This document shows positions 26,857 through 35,063 of a stretch of DNA of 64,000 nucleotides, in pieces. Location of the stretch: contig JAGRJD010000034.1 of assembly GCA_020442915.1 (NCBI GenBank), forward strand, positions 1 through 64,000. The letters are read 5' to 3'. Position numbers and translations under genes: made by a program. The DNA comes from Thiothrix sp. GTDB lineage: Bacteria; Pseudomonadota; Gammaproteobacteria; Thiotrichales; Thiotrichaceae. How positions within the stretch are numbered: the stretch's first letter is position 1; each line of letters starts with the position of its first letter. The notes beneath the pieces were generated by a model, which ran no database searches, had not been told where the DNA came from, and saw only the letters and a list, made by a program, of their open reading frames with translations.

Positions 26857-29271
26857 TCACCCGCGCAGCAAAGCCCCGTCCGGATCATACAGCGGTGCCG
26901 TGATCACACGGGCGGGCAGCTTCTCGCCCAGCAGCTCTACCGCGACCTCCTGGCCTTCGACAATCAGCGCCGGAGGCAGGAAGCCGATGGCAACCGACAC
27001 CCCGGCCCAGTGGGCATAGCCGCCGGAAGTCACAAAACCGACAATGCGGCCCTCATGCCAGATCGGCTCGTCGCCATGGACATCGGCATCGATGGCATCC
27101 ACCACCAGCGTCGCCAGTTTGCGGGTGACACCGCGTTCACGCTCCGCCAGCACAGCAGCCTTGCCGATGAAATCCGGTTTGTCATAGCGCACAAAGCGGT
27201 CCAGCCCGGTTTCCAGTGGCCCGTAATCCGGCTTGTATTCCCGCAGCCAGGAGCCGAAGCCTTTTTCCAGCCGCAGGCTCATCATGGCGCGCATGCCGAA
27301 CGGTGTCAGGCCAAGGTCGGCACCGGCAGCCGTCAGGGCCTGATACAGGGCCAGCTGCTGGCTGGCATCGACATAAATCTCGTACCCGAGGCCACCGGTG
27401 TAGCTTACACGCTGCACAATGGCATCGGTCAGGCCCACTTCGCCCTGGCGTACTGCAAGGAAGGGGAAAGCCACCGTGCTGACATCGATATTGCTGATCC
27501 GGCCCAGCAGGGTGCGGGCATTCGGACCTGCAATCTGGAAGCCGATACGTGCCAGCGAGACATTGCGGATTTGCACCCCTTCAGCAGGCAGGTGTTGCTC
27601 GAACCAGCGCATGTGATACGCCTGCGCCCCATAAGAGGCGGTGAGCTGGTAATGGTTTTCGCCCAGGCGGCTGAGGGTGAAATCCCCGATCAGTTTGCCC
27701 TTGGGGCTCAGCATGGGGGTCAGGCTCAGGCGACCGACTGCCGGAATGCGCCCGGCCATGATGAAATCCAGCCATTCCGTGGCTTTGTCACCCGTGAGCA
27801 TGTATTTGCCGAAGTTGTGAATTTCATTGATCCCCACCGCCGCACGCACCGCCCTGCATTCAGCCCCGACAATGGCAAAGGCATTCGAGCGCCGGAAACT
27901 CGGGGTTTCATGCAGCGGCTCGCCTTCGGGAGCGAAATAATTGACATGCTCAAGACCGAAGCCCTGCCCGAACACGGCGCGCTGCTGCTGCCAGACCGGA
28001 TAGGCCGGGGTGGTATGCAAGGGGCGACCGGCTGGGCGTTCCTCGTTCGGGTAGGAGATGGAAAAGCGTTTCTGGTAGTTCTCAATCACCTTGTTGCGGG
28101 TATAGGCGCGGGTGGCGAAGGTACCGAAGCGGGCCACATCCATGGCGAACACATCCCGCGACGGCTCGCCCTCGACCATCCATTCGGCCAGTGTCAGGCC
28201 CACGCCGCCACCCTGGCTGAAACCGGCCATGACCGCACAGGCCGACCAGAAGTTGCGCAGGCCCGGCACCGGTCCCACCAGCGGATTGCCATCGGGAGCA
28301 AAGGTGAAAGGGCCATTGATCACGCGCTTGATACCGGCTTCCGCCAGCACCGGGAAACGGTGATAGGCGATTTCGAGTGAATCCCCGATCTTGTCGAGCT
28401 TGTCGGCCAGCAGTTCATGCCCGAAATCCCACGGGGTGGTACCCACAGCCCACGGTTCACAAGCCTGCTCGTAAAAGCCGATCACCAGCCCCCGCCCTTC
28501 CTGCCTGAGGTAGCTTTCCCCGCTCGGGTCCATGACGTGCGGCAGTTCCGAGCCGTGATTGTAGACTGCCGGGATGTCATCCGTGACCAGATACTGATGC
28601 TCCATCGGGTGTAGCGGCAGGTGGATGCCGACCATATGCCCGACTTCACGCGCCCACAGCCCGGCAGCATTGACCACATGCTCGGCAATAAGATTGCCTT
28701 TATCGGTCACAAGCTCCCAACTGCCATCCGGACGCGGGTTCAGGGCCGTGACCGGGGTATGCAGGTAAATGTCCGCCCCCCGTTTTTTGGCCGCCGATGC
28801 ATAGGCGTGAGTGGTGCCGTAGGGATCAAGATGCCCGTCCAGCGGGTCATACAAAGCGCCGATCACGCCCTCGGTATGGGTGATGGGCGACAGTTTGCGG
28901 ATGTCATCCGGCCCGATGATCTCGGTTTTAAGGCCCATGTACTGGTGCTTGGCATGCTCGGCCTTGAGGTAGTCCATGCGCTCACGGGTGGTGGCGAGCG
29001 TAATGCCGCCGACATGATGCAGGCCGCAGGACTGGCCGGAAATTTTCTCCAGCTCGCGGTAAAGCCCGATGGTATAGCCCTGCAGTGCTGCCATGTTGGT
29101 ATCGGCATTCAGGGTGTGAAAGCCCCCGGCAGCATGCCAGGTCGAGCCTGAAGTGAGTTCCGAGCGCTCGATCAGGGCAATGTCGGTCCAGCCCAGCTTG
29201 GTGAGGTGATACAACACGCTGCACCCGACAACCCCGCCGCCGATGACGGCTACCTGTACGTGTGATTTCAT
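26857..29271 (-). CDS. FAD-dependent dimethylglycine/sarcosine dehydrogenase-like protein with GcvT domain
   Basis: This 804-residue protein has an N-terminal FAD-binding DAO domain (AVIGGGVVGCS near residues 8-18), the STWHAAG motif whose histidine carries covalent FAD in mammalian DMGDH, and a central FAO-M segment. A C-terminal aminomethyltransferase (GcvT, folate-binding) domain starts near residue 420. The start at 29271 is preferred because GGAG lies six bases before it; an ATG four codons upstream has no ribosome site. The family oxidatively demethylates N-methyl amino acids and passes formaldehyde to tetrahydrofolate. Next to an MttB homologue and a choline-type importer, dimethylglycine or a related methylamine is a reasonable substrate, but sarcosine or others cannot be excluded. 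Confidence 0.88.
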   Translation of the reverse strand: MKSHVQVAVIGGGVVGCSVLYHLTKLGWTDIALIERSELTSGSTWHAAGGFHTLNADTNMAALQGYTIGLYRELEKISGQSCGLHHVGGITLATTRERMDYLKAEHAKHQYMGLKTEIIGPDDIRKLSPITHTEGVIGALYDPLDGHLDPYGTTHAYASAAKKRGADIYLHTPVTALNPRPDGSWELVTDKGNLIAEHVVNAAGLWAREVGHMVGIHLPLHPMEHQYLVTDDIPAVYNHGSELPHVMDPSGESYLRQEGRGLVIGFYEQACEPWAVGTTPWDFGHELLADKLDKIGDSLEIAYHRFPVLAEAGIKRVINGPFTFAPDGNPLVGPVPGLRNFWSACAVMAGFSQGGGVGLTLAEWMVEGEPSRDVFAMDVARFGTFATRAYTRNKVIENYQKRFSISYPNEERPAGRPLHTTPAYPVWQQQRAVFGQGFGLEHVNYFAPEGEPLHETPSFRRSNAFAIVGAECRAVRAAVGINEIHNFGKYMLTGDKATEWLDFIMAGRIPAVGRLSLTPMLSPKGKLIGDFTLSRLGENHYQLTASYGAQAYHMRWFEQHLPAEGVQIRNVSLARIGFQIAGPNARTLLGRISNIDVSTVAFPFLAVRQGEVGLTDAIVQRVSYTGGLGYEIYVDASQQLALYQALTAAGADLGLTPFGMRAMMSLRLEKGFGSWLREYKPDYGPLETGLDRFVRYDKPDFIGKAAVLAERERGVTRKLATLVVDAIDADVHGDEPIWHEGRIVGFVTSGGYAHWAGVSVAIGFLPPALIVEGQEVAVELLGEKLPARVITAPLYDPDGALLRG

Positions 29272-29299
29272 GCAATGCTCCATCGGATCAGTTGTTCAG

Positions 29300-29314
29300 G
29301 TTTGCAATGCAAAC
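29300..29314. promoter_or_regulatory. Perfect 15-base palindrome just upstream of the DMGDH-like gene
   Basis: GTTTGCA and TGCAAAC surround one central base, giving a perfect dyad about 29 bases before the DMGDH-like start codon. The size and symmetry suit an operator for a dimeric regulator. It differs from the palindrome before the tetR gene, so a second regulator would be needed. Confidence 0.45.
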
Positions 29315-29338
29315 AGCATTGCTTGTATTGCTTTCCGT

Positions 29339-29369
29339 TGCCGCAGGGGTCATTCGGGCACCTGCGGCA
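29339..29369 (-). promoter_or_regulatory. Intercistronic hairpin between MttB-family and DMGDH-like genes
   Basis: TGCCGCAGG (29339-29347) and CCTGCGGCA (29361-29369) form a nine-pair GC-rich stem with a 13-base loop. In the minus-strand transcript it falls between the two reading frames. There is no T-run, so it more likely affects mRNA stability or processing than acts as a full terminator. Confidence 0.45.
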
Positions 29370-29387
29370 GCAGGCTGCGAGGGTGTT

Positions 29388-30938
29388 TCAATAATCCGTA
29401 GCCACCCCACCTTCAGCCTTGCGCCGGACCACAAAATCCGCCAGTTCATCACGGATGCCCTGATCCAGTGCCGGTGGCTGGTATTCCTGCAGAATCTGCT
29501 GGTACAGGCGGTTGGCGCGCTGGAAGGTATCCGGGCGTCCGGCTTCGGTCCAGCTTTCAAAATTGCGCCAGTCGGACACCAGCGGGGCATAGAAGGCATT
29601 CCTGTAGCGCGCCATGGTATGTGCCGTGCCGAAATAATGCCCGCCCGGCCCCACATCACGCACAGCATCAAGGGCCAGGGTGTCATCATCCACCACCATG
29701 CCTTCCAGATACACACTCAGCATCTGTAAAAGGTCGGTATCGATAATGAACTTCTCAAACGAGGCGCACAGCCCGCCTTCCATCCACCCGGCCCCATGCA
29801 TCAGCAGGTGACAGCCACCGCCGATCGCCCCCCACAGCGCCAGCGTGGATTCATAGGCCGATTGCGCATCCACGGTATTGGAGGCGCTGACATTGGAGGA
29901 GCGGAACGGGATGCGGTAATGACGCGCGAGCTGGCCGCTGGCATGGGCCGCGAGCATGTATTCCGGAGTGCCGAAGGCCGGGGCGCCGGATTTCATGTCC
30001 ACATTGGAGGTGAAACCGCCATAAATCGCAGGGGCGCCCGGTCTGACCATCTGGGAGAAGGCGATACCGCACAGGGCCTCGGCATTCTGCTGTGCCAGTG
30101 CGCCGGCCAGTGTTACCGGGGCCATGGCCCCGGCGAGGGTGAAAGGGGTGAGGCAGATGACCTGATTGCGCGCCGACATCTCGATGATGCCCTGCAGCAT
30201 GGGTTCATCCAGCTTCAGCGGTGAGTTGCTGTTGATAATGGTGAACAGGCTCGGTTCCTGCTCCAGCTGCTGCGCACTGATGCCCCGGCCAATGCGGGTG
30301 ATCTCCAGCGCATCCAGATTGCGCTGTCTGCCGAGTGAATAGGCATGAAACACCTTGTCGGTCAGGGTCACACAGTCGGCCAGACAGTCCAGATGGCGGA
30401 TGGACGGGTGCAGGTCCACGGGTTCAACCGGATAGCCCCCCATGAAATGGATGCTGTTGAAGGATTGCACCAGGCGCAGGAAATCACGGTAATCACTCTG
30501 CCTGCCGGTGCGGCGGCCACCGTCCAGGCTGCTGGCATTGGGAGCACTGGCGACACTGCCGAAGCTGGTGTAATCCTGTCCGATCACCAGATTGCGGGCC
30601 GGATTGCGCGCATGCAGGATGAAGGATTCCGGTACGGTCCGCAGGCATTCCATGATCAGGGCGCGATCAAAGCGCAGACGCTGATTCGCCGGTATGACCT
30701 CGGCCCCGGCTTTCAGCATGATGCGGCGGGCCTCGTCGTTCAGGATTTCAAGGCCGACCTGCTCCAGAATGTCCATGGAGGCATCATGAATGCGTACCAG
30801 CTGGGCTTCACTGAGGACGTTCACGGGCGGAAAGCGGTTGCGCGGCTGTTTCCAGGGCAGCTGCCCGGCCAGAGCCTGGCCCGATGCGGTAAGCTGACTG
30901 CGTCCGCGCTTGCGGGACCGGTGATGTTCTGCACTCAT
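29388..30938 (-). CDS. MttB-family (trimethylamine methyltransferase-like) protein, non-pyrrolysine
   Basis: The 516-residue protein belongs to the MttB superfamily: N-terminal SEAQLVRIHDASMDILEQVG, then a TIM-barrel with glycine-rich segments (GGGCHLLMHGAGWMEGG). The frame has no internal amber codon, so it is of the pyrrolysine-free type that includes the glycine betaine methyltransferase MtgB. Such enzymes pass a methyl group to a corrinoid protein. No corrinoid protein or reactivase is encoded in this window. It overlaps the tetR stop by four bases and is followed by the DMGDH-like gene. Glycine betaine to dimethylglycine is the step that would best connect its neighbours, but proline betaine, carnitine or other quaternary amines are equally compatible with the family. 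Confidence 0.87.
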   Translation of the reverse strand: MSAEHHRSRKRGRSQLTASGQALAGQLPWKQPRNRFPPVNVLSEAQLVRIHDASMDILEQVGLEILNDEARRIMLKAGAEVIPANQRLRFDRALIMECLRTVPESFILHARNPARNLVIGQDYTSFGSVASAPNASSLDGGRRTGRQSDYRDFLRLVQSFNSIHFMGGYPVEPVDLHPSIRHLDCLADCVTLTDKVFHAYSLGRQRNLDALEITRIGRGISAQQLEQEPSLFTIINSNSPLKLDEPMLQGIIEMSARNQVICLTPFTLAGAMAPVTLAGALAQQNAEALCGIAFSQMVRPGAPAIYGGFTSNVDMKSGAPAFGTPEYMLAAHASGQLARHYRIPFRSSNVSASNTVDAQSAYESTLALWGAIGGGCHLLMHGAGWMEGGLCASFEKFIIDTDLLQMLSVYLEGMVVDDDTLALDAVRDVGPGGHYFGTAHTMARYRNAFYAPLVSDWRNFESWTEAGRPDTFQRANRLYQQILQEYQPPALDQGIRDELADFVVRRKAEGGVATDY

Positions 30939-31561
30939 CGTGCTGCTCCGTTTTGCTGTAGCACCCGCCTGAGACAGGTCTGGAAGCGCTGTTCCGGCAG
31001 TGTTTCACCCGTGAACACCAGAAAGTATTCCCGGTAAAAGGTAAAGCGCTCGACAGGTTCCTGTTTCAGGTTGAGGGCGAAATAACCGATCTGGGTGTAA
31101 TAAAAAACCTTGGCACGGATTGCGGCTTCCGTTACCGGCAGGCCATGGTCGGTGAAAATCCGTTCAAATGCCTGCAGGCGTTTCCCATCCTCAAGCTGCA
31201 CCAGTGCTGCCACACGGGCATCATGGGCGGCCCAGCTGCGCAGGGCGGTATCCATTTCCGGGTCATAAAGATGGGTATCGGTCCAGCACTCGGCCACGGC
31301 CAGTATGCGCTCAACGAAATCGGTGCTGCTGGCTGCGGCGCTCAGCAGCACACCGGTATTGCGCTGCCGCCAGTCGTCAATCAGGGCCTCCAGCAGGTCG
31401 GCACGGTTGTCAAAATGCCAGTAGAAGCTGCCGCGTGTGACGCCGAGGTCTGCCGCCAGGGTGAGGATACGCACGCGGTGGATGCCTTCGGAAACCAGAA
31501 CCCGACAGGCTGCCTTCAGCCAGTCGTGCCGGGTCAGTGTACCGCGTTCCGGCTTGCCCAT
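30935..31561 (-). CDS. TetR/AcrR family transcriptional regulator
   Basis: The 208-residue protein has an N-terminal helix-turn-helix (about 10-56, with VTRGSFYWHFDNRADLLEAL) and a variable ligand-binding domain. It is the first gene of a tight unit with the MttB-family gene (four-base overlap), so it probably controls that unit and itself. A palindromic candidate operator lies about 57 bases upstream. The inducer is unknown. It does not look like a close BetI orthologue from the N-terminus, but BetI is also a TetR protein that responds to choline. Confidence 0.88.
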   Translation of the reverse strand: MGKPERGTLTRHDWLKAACRVLVSEGIHRVRILTLAADLGVTRGSFYWHFDNRADLLEALIDDWRQRNTGVLLSAAASSTDFVERILAVAECWTDTHLYDPEMDTALRSWAAHDARVAALVQLEDGKRLQAFERIFTDHGLPVTEAAIRAKVFYYTQIGYFALNLKQEPVERFTFYREYFLVFTGETLPEQRFQTCLRRVLQQNGAAR

Positions 31562-31617
31562 GCGTTCAGTCCTCTCCTGCTCCGATGGGTCAACATTACC
31601 TGATTATCCGCTGTTCT

Positions 31618-31635
31618 CCAAACACTATTGTATGG
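31618..31635. promoter_or_regulatory. Candidate TetR operator upstream of tetR
   Basis: CCAAACA-CTAT-TGTATGG is an 18-base dyad with seven-base arms and one mismatched pair. It sits 57-74 bases before the tetR start, in the gap following choV. Spacing and size fit a TetR-family site. I did not find a second copy elsewhere in the island. Confidence 0.4.
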
Positions 31636-31698
31636 TGCTGTGCATACCGGTTGCGGAAGGGGAGCAGCGACTGAATGGCGCTGGTGAATGACACCGGC

Positions 31699-32883
31699 CT
31701 ATGGCTCGCGTTTTCTGAGCACGCCCCGGTAAATCTCGCGGTTGCCGACCACACCCAGCAGCCGTCCGCCCTCAATCACCGGCACCGGCAGGCTGGTCTG
31801 GTAATTGAGCTCCATCAGCGCCTTCATCAGGGTATCCGGACGGGCATAGTGCAGGATGCGGCTACGGGACAGGGATTCATCCGCCACGGAGCCGGCGGGC
31901 TGCAGGCTTTCGATCGGGATGCTGTTCACCACCACCCGCAGGATGCCGCCATCCGGGTCCAGCTGCATGCGCATGCGCCCCTGTTCGTCCAGCAGGTATT
32001 CATCCCGGTGCTGCTTGAGGCTTGCGAGCGGGGTCATGAGGGCGGCGGCGCTGAGCACATGGATCGGGTTCATGTGCGCCACAAAATCGCTGACGTAGTC
32101 ATTGACCGGATTGAGCACAATGGCTTCCGGCTGCCCGTACTGCACGATACGCCCGGCCTCCATGATGGCGATATGGCTGCCGAGCTTCATGGCCTCATCC
32201 AGGTCGTGGCTGACGAAGATGATGGTCTTTTTCAGCCGGGCCTGCAGCTCCAGCAGCTCATCCTGCAGCCGGGTGCGGATCAGCGGGTCCAGGGCCGAGA
32301 ACGGTTCGTCCATCAGCAGGATGTCGGCATCGGTGGCTAAGGCGCGTGCCAGTCCCACCCGTTGCTGCATGCCGCCGGAAAGTTCGTGTGCATACTTGCC
32401 GGCCCATTGGGTCAGTCCCACCAGCTCCAGCTGCCGGTCCACCACGGTATCCCGCTGCCTGCGGCCCATGCCGCGCAGTTCCAGTCCGAACCCGACATTC
32501 TCACGCACCGTGCGCCAGGGCAGCAGCCCGAACTGCTGGAACACCATGGCCACCTTGTTCATGCGCAGCTGGCGCAGGGTGCTGGCATTGCAGCCGGCCA
32601 CATCGACCGGCCTGTCGCGGTATTCCACCAGCACCTGCCCGCGTGTGACCCGGTTGAGGCCGTTCACGGCCCGCAGCAGGGTGGACTTGCCCGAACCGGA
32701 CAGGCCCATGAGTACGCAGATTTCCCCGGTATCGATACTGATCGAGGCATCGGCAACCCCGACCACCTGCCCGGTCTGTCTGAGGATTTCCTGACGGCTC
32801 TCCCCCAGGTCCAGCAGTTTCAGGGCCGGGCCGGGCCGGGGGCCGAACAGGATGTCGACCTGCCTGAACTCCACCGCGGCCAT
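31699..32883 (-). CDS. choV: Choline/betaine ABC transporter ATP-binding protein
   Basis: The 394-residue ABC ATPase of the ProV/OpuAA/ChoV group has Walker A GLSGSGKST near 60-68, signature LSGGMQQR, Walker B ILLMDEPFSALD and the switch histidine in VSHD. The C-terminal 120 residues resemble the CBS-type regulatory region of this group. It energises import through ChoW. Its start overlaps the choW stop by one base, so the genes are translationally coupled. Confidence 0.92.
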   Translation of the reverse strand: MAAVEFRQVDILFGPRPGPALKLLDLGESRQEILRQTGQVVGVADASISIDTGEICVLMGLSGSGKSTLLRAVNGLNRVTRGQVLVEYRDRPVDVAGCNASTLRQLRMNKVAMVFQQFGLLPWRTVRENVGFGLELRGMGRRQRDTVVDRQLELVGLTQWAGKYAHELSGGMQQRVGLARALATDADILLMDEPFSALDPLIRTRLQDELLELQARLKKTIIFVSHDLDEAMKLGSHIAIMEAGRIVQYGQPEAIVLNPVNDYVSDFVAHMNPIHVLSAAALMTPLASLKQHRDEYLLDEQGRMRMQLDPDGGILRVVVNSIPIESLQPAGSVADESLSRSRILHYARPDTLMKALMELNYQTSLPVPVIEGGRLLGVVGNREIYRGVLRKREP

Positions 32884-33734
32884 CAGTGCGGTTCTCCTGC
32901 ACCGGAGTCACGCCGCCGGCAGATCCGGTCCAGCAGGATGGCCAGGACCACGATGGCCAGTCCGGCTTCAAACCCCTGGGCGATATTGACGGTATTCAGG
33001 GCACGCAGCACCGGAATCCCCAGGCCGGGTGCCCCGACCATGGAGGCGATCACCACCATGGACAGCGACAGCATGATGCACTGGGTCACACCGGCCATGA
33101 TGGTGGGCATGGCATGCGGCAGTTCCACCTTCCACAGCTGCTGGTGCCGGGTGGCCCCGAAAGCCTGCCCGGCTTCCAGCAGGTTGACCGGCACCCCGGA
33201 TATGCCGAGGCAGGTCAGGCGCACCGGGGCCGGCAGGGCGAAAATCACCGTGGAGATAAGCCCCGGTACCACCCCGAGCCCGAACATGATCATGGTCGGG
33301 ATCAGGTAGACAAACGTGGGAATGGTCTGCATCAGGTCCAGCAGCGGGCGCAGGATGTGGTAAAGCCAGGGCCGGTGTGCGGCGGCCACGCCGAGCGGAA
33401 TGCCGATCAGCACGCAGACCAGGGTCGAAAACAGCACCAGTCCCAGGGTCTGGATGGTTTCGGTCCAGTAACCGAGATTGATGACCAGCAGCAGACTCAG
33501 CACCACCAGCAGGGCCAGTTTCCAGCTGCGCTGCAGCCACCAGGCGATAGCGGCAAACAGGGCCACCATCAGGAGCGGATGCGGCCAGAGCATCAGGTCG
33601 ATGAAGCCGTTGATCAGGGCATCCAGGTTGTCGGAAAAAATGTCAAAGGCCCAAGTGGCATGATCCAGCAGCCACTCGACCCGATCCTTGATCCATCTGC
33701 CCAGCGGCAGTTTGTATGCAGTGAGCCAGTCCAT
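32883..33734 (-). CDS. choW: Choline/betaine ABC transporter permease
   Basis: The 283-residue membrane protein has about six transmembrane helices and the inner-membrane permease (EAA) loop region GQAFGATRHQQLWKVELPHA, which contacts the ATPase. It belongs to the ProW/OpuAB/ChoW type. The gene is 26 bases after choX and overlaps choV by one base. Confidence 0.92.
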   Translation of the reverse strand: MDWLTAYKLPLGRWIKDRVEWLLDHATWAFDIFSDNLDALINGFIDLMLWPHPLLMVALFAAIAWWLQRSWKLALLVVLSLLLVINLGYWTETIQTLGLVLFSTLVCVLIGIPLGVAAAHRPWLYHILRPLLDLMQTIPTFVYLIPTMIMFGLGVVPGLISTVIFALPAPVRLTCLGISGVPVNLLEAGQAFGATRHQQLWKVELPHAMPTIMAGVTQCIMLSLSMVVIASMVGAPGLGIPVLRALNTVNIAQGFEAGLAIVVLAILLDRICRRRDSGAGEPH

Positions 33735-33760
33735 GCCGGTTTCCTGTCAGCGGCTGCCGG

Positions 33761-34828
33761 TCAGGAAGCCGGTTGTTCCGCCTGTTGCTCCTGTTCCTGT
33801 TTCTGATCCGGCTTTTTCATGCCTTCCGGCGCTTTTTCAGGTGCATTTCCTGTGGCTTCGGTTTCAGCATCCTTCAACGCCGGAATTTCCAGTCCGGCCA
33901 TGACGGCTTCCAGCCCCGGCTTGTCGTCACGGGTGCTGACATCCTTGAGCCAGTCGGCCAGCACCGCCGGATTGGCCTTGATCCAGGCGGTGGCTGCCGC
34001 TTCAGGCTTTTGCTCGTCATCCAGAATGGCACCCATGATCTCGTTTTCCATCTTGAGACTGAAAACCAGGTTTTTGAGCAGTTGGCCAACGTTCGGACAC
34101 TCGGTGACAAAACCGGCCCGGGTATTGGTGAAGATTTCCGCGCCCCCCAGATCGGGACCGAACACCTCATCCCCGCCTTCCAGATAGGTGAGCTGATAAT
34201 TGCTGTTCATCGGGTGCGGCTCCCAGCCCAGAAACACCACCGGCTCCTGCTTGCGGTCGGCGCGTGCCACCTGGGCCAGCATGCCCTGTTCGCTGGATTC
34301 GACCACCCTGAACGCCTTGAGGTCGAACTGGTTGGCATCGATCATGCCCTGGATCAGGCGGTTGCCATCATTACCGGGTTCGATACCATAAATTTTGCTG
34401 TCCAGTTCCTTGCTGAACCGGGCAATGTCGGCAAAATTCCTGATGCCGAGTTCCGCCCCGTAGGCATTGGTGGCCAGGGTGTATTTGGCCCCTGCCAGGT
34501 TTCTGACCACGGTGTCCACCGAGCCGTCCTCACGATAGGGCTTGATGTCGGCTTCCATGGTCGGCATCCAGTTGCCCAGAAAGACATCAATATCCTTGTT
34601 CTTGAGGCTGGTGTAGGTGACAGGTACCGACAGCACGCGGGTATCCGGCCTGTAGCCCAGCGCTTTGAGCAGGACGGTGGCGGTGGCGGTGGTGGCGGTG
34701 ATGTCGGTCCAGCCCACATCGGAAAAGCGCACACCTTCACAGGTATCAGGCTCGGCGGCATGCAGATGGGGGCTCAGGGCGGACAGCCCGAGCAGAATGG
34801 CGAAGGCAGCCCGTGAAACGGTTTCCAT
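33761..34828 (-). CDS. choX: Choline-binding periplasmic protein ChoX with charged C-terminal tail
   Basis: The 355-residue substrate-binding protein has a signal peptide ending near residue 24. The aromatic box is Trp40, Trp87, Tyr116 and Trp202 with Asp42. Each is offset by exactly three from the choline-binding residues reported for Sinorhizobium ChoX (Trp43, Trp90, Tyr119, Trp205, Asp45). This makes choline, and perhaps acetylcholine or betaine, the likely ligand. A Lys/Glu/Gln/Pro-rich tail of about 35 residues after the folded domain is unusual for the family. It is the first gene of the choXWV operon and is transcribed away from the chromate transporter gene. Confidence 0.93.
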   Translation of the reverse strand: METVSRAAFAILLGLSALSPHLHAAEPDTCEGVRFSDVGWTDITATTATATVLLKALGYRPDTRVLSVPVTYTSLKNKDIDVFLGNWMPTMEADIKPYREDGSVDTVVRNLAGAKYTLATNAYGAELGIRNFADIARFSKELDSKIYGIEPGNDGNRLIQGMIDANQFDLKAFRVVESSEQGMLAQVARADRKQEPVVFLGWEPHPMNSNYQLTYLEGGDEVFGPDLGGAEIFTNTRAGFVTECPNVGQLLKNLVFSLKMENEIMGAILDDEQKPEAAATAWIKANPAVLADWLKDVSTRDDKPGLEAVMAGLEIPALKDAETEATGNAPEKAPEGMKKPDQKQEQEQQAEQPAS

Positions 34829-34903
34829 GTCGACTCCTCACGAAAAAATAATCAGGCCCGGCAGTACGGGGAATAACGGGGGATGCCGGTGCAGGCGGCT
34901 TCC

Positions 34904-34926
34904 AGTCTCTCAGAATTTGTGAGACT
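34904..34926. promoter_or_regulatory. Imperfect palindrome in the choX/chrA divergent region
   Basis: AGTCTC (34904-34909) and GAGACT (34921-34926) are perfect six-base arms around an 11-base centre that extends the symmetry poorly. It lies 76 bases upstream of choX and 138 bases before chrA, and could serve as an operator for either. Confidence 0.3.
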
Positions 34927-35063
34927 AAGATAGTCCGGGGAAGGCAATTGCCGGAAGTGTGTGGCGGTTTGCCGTTTGCCTGCGGTTTTCAGCCCCGGAT
35001 ACCAACCATTCTGTCACGGGTTTGCGGTAAAATCGCCTGATGAATTGCCATCAGGATAGCTTC

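Noticed and set aside
27010-28380. 456-codon frame antisense to the DMGDH-like gene
   Set aside because: Shadow frame of a GC-rich gene. The minus-strand product has all motifs of the flavoprotein family.
29388-30938. Possible pyrrolysine-containing MttB
   Set aside because: The reading frame has no internal TAG and ends with TGA, so it belongs to the non-pyrrolysine group.
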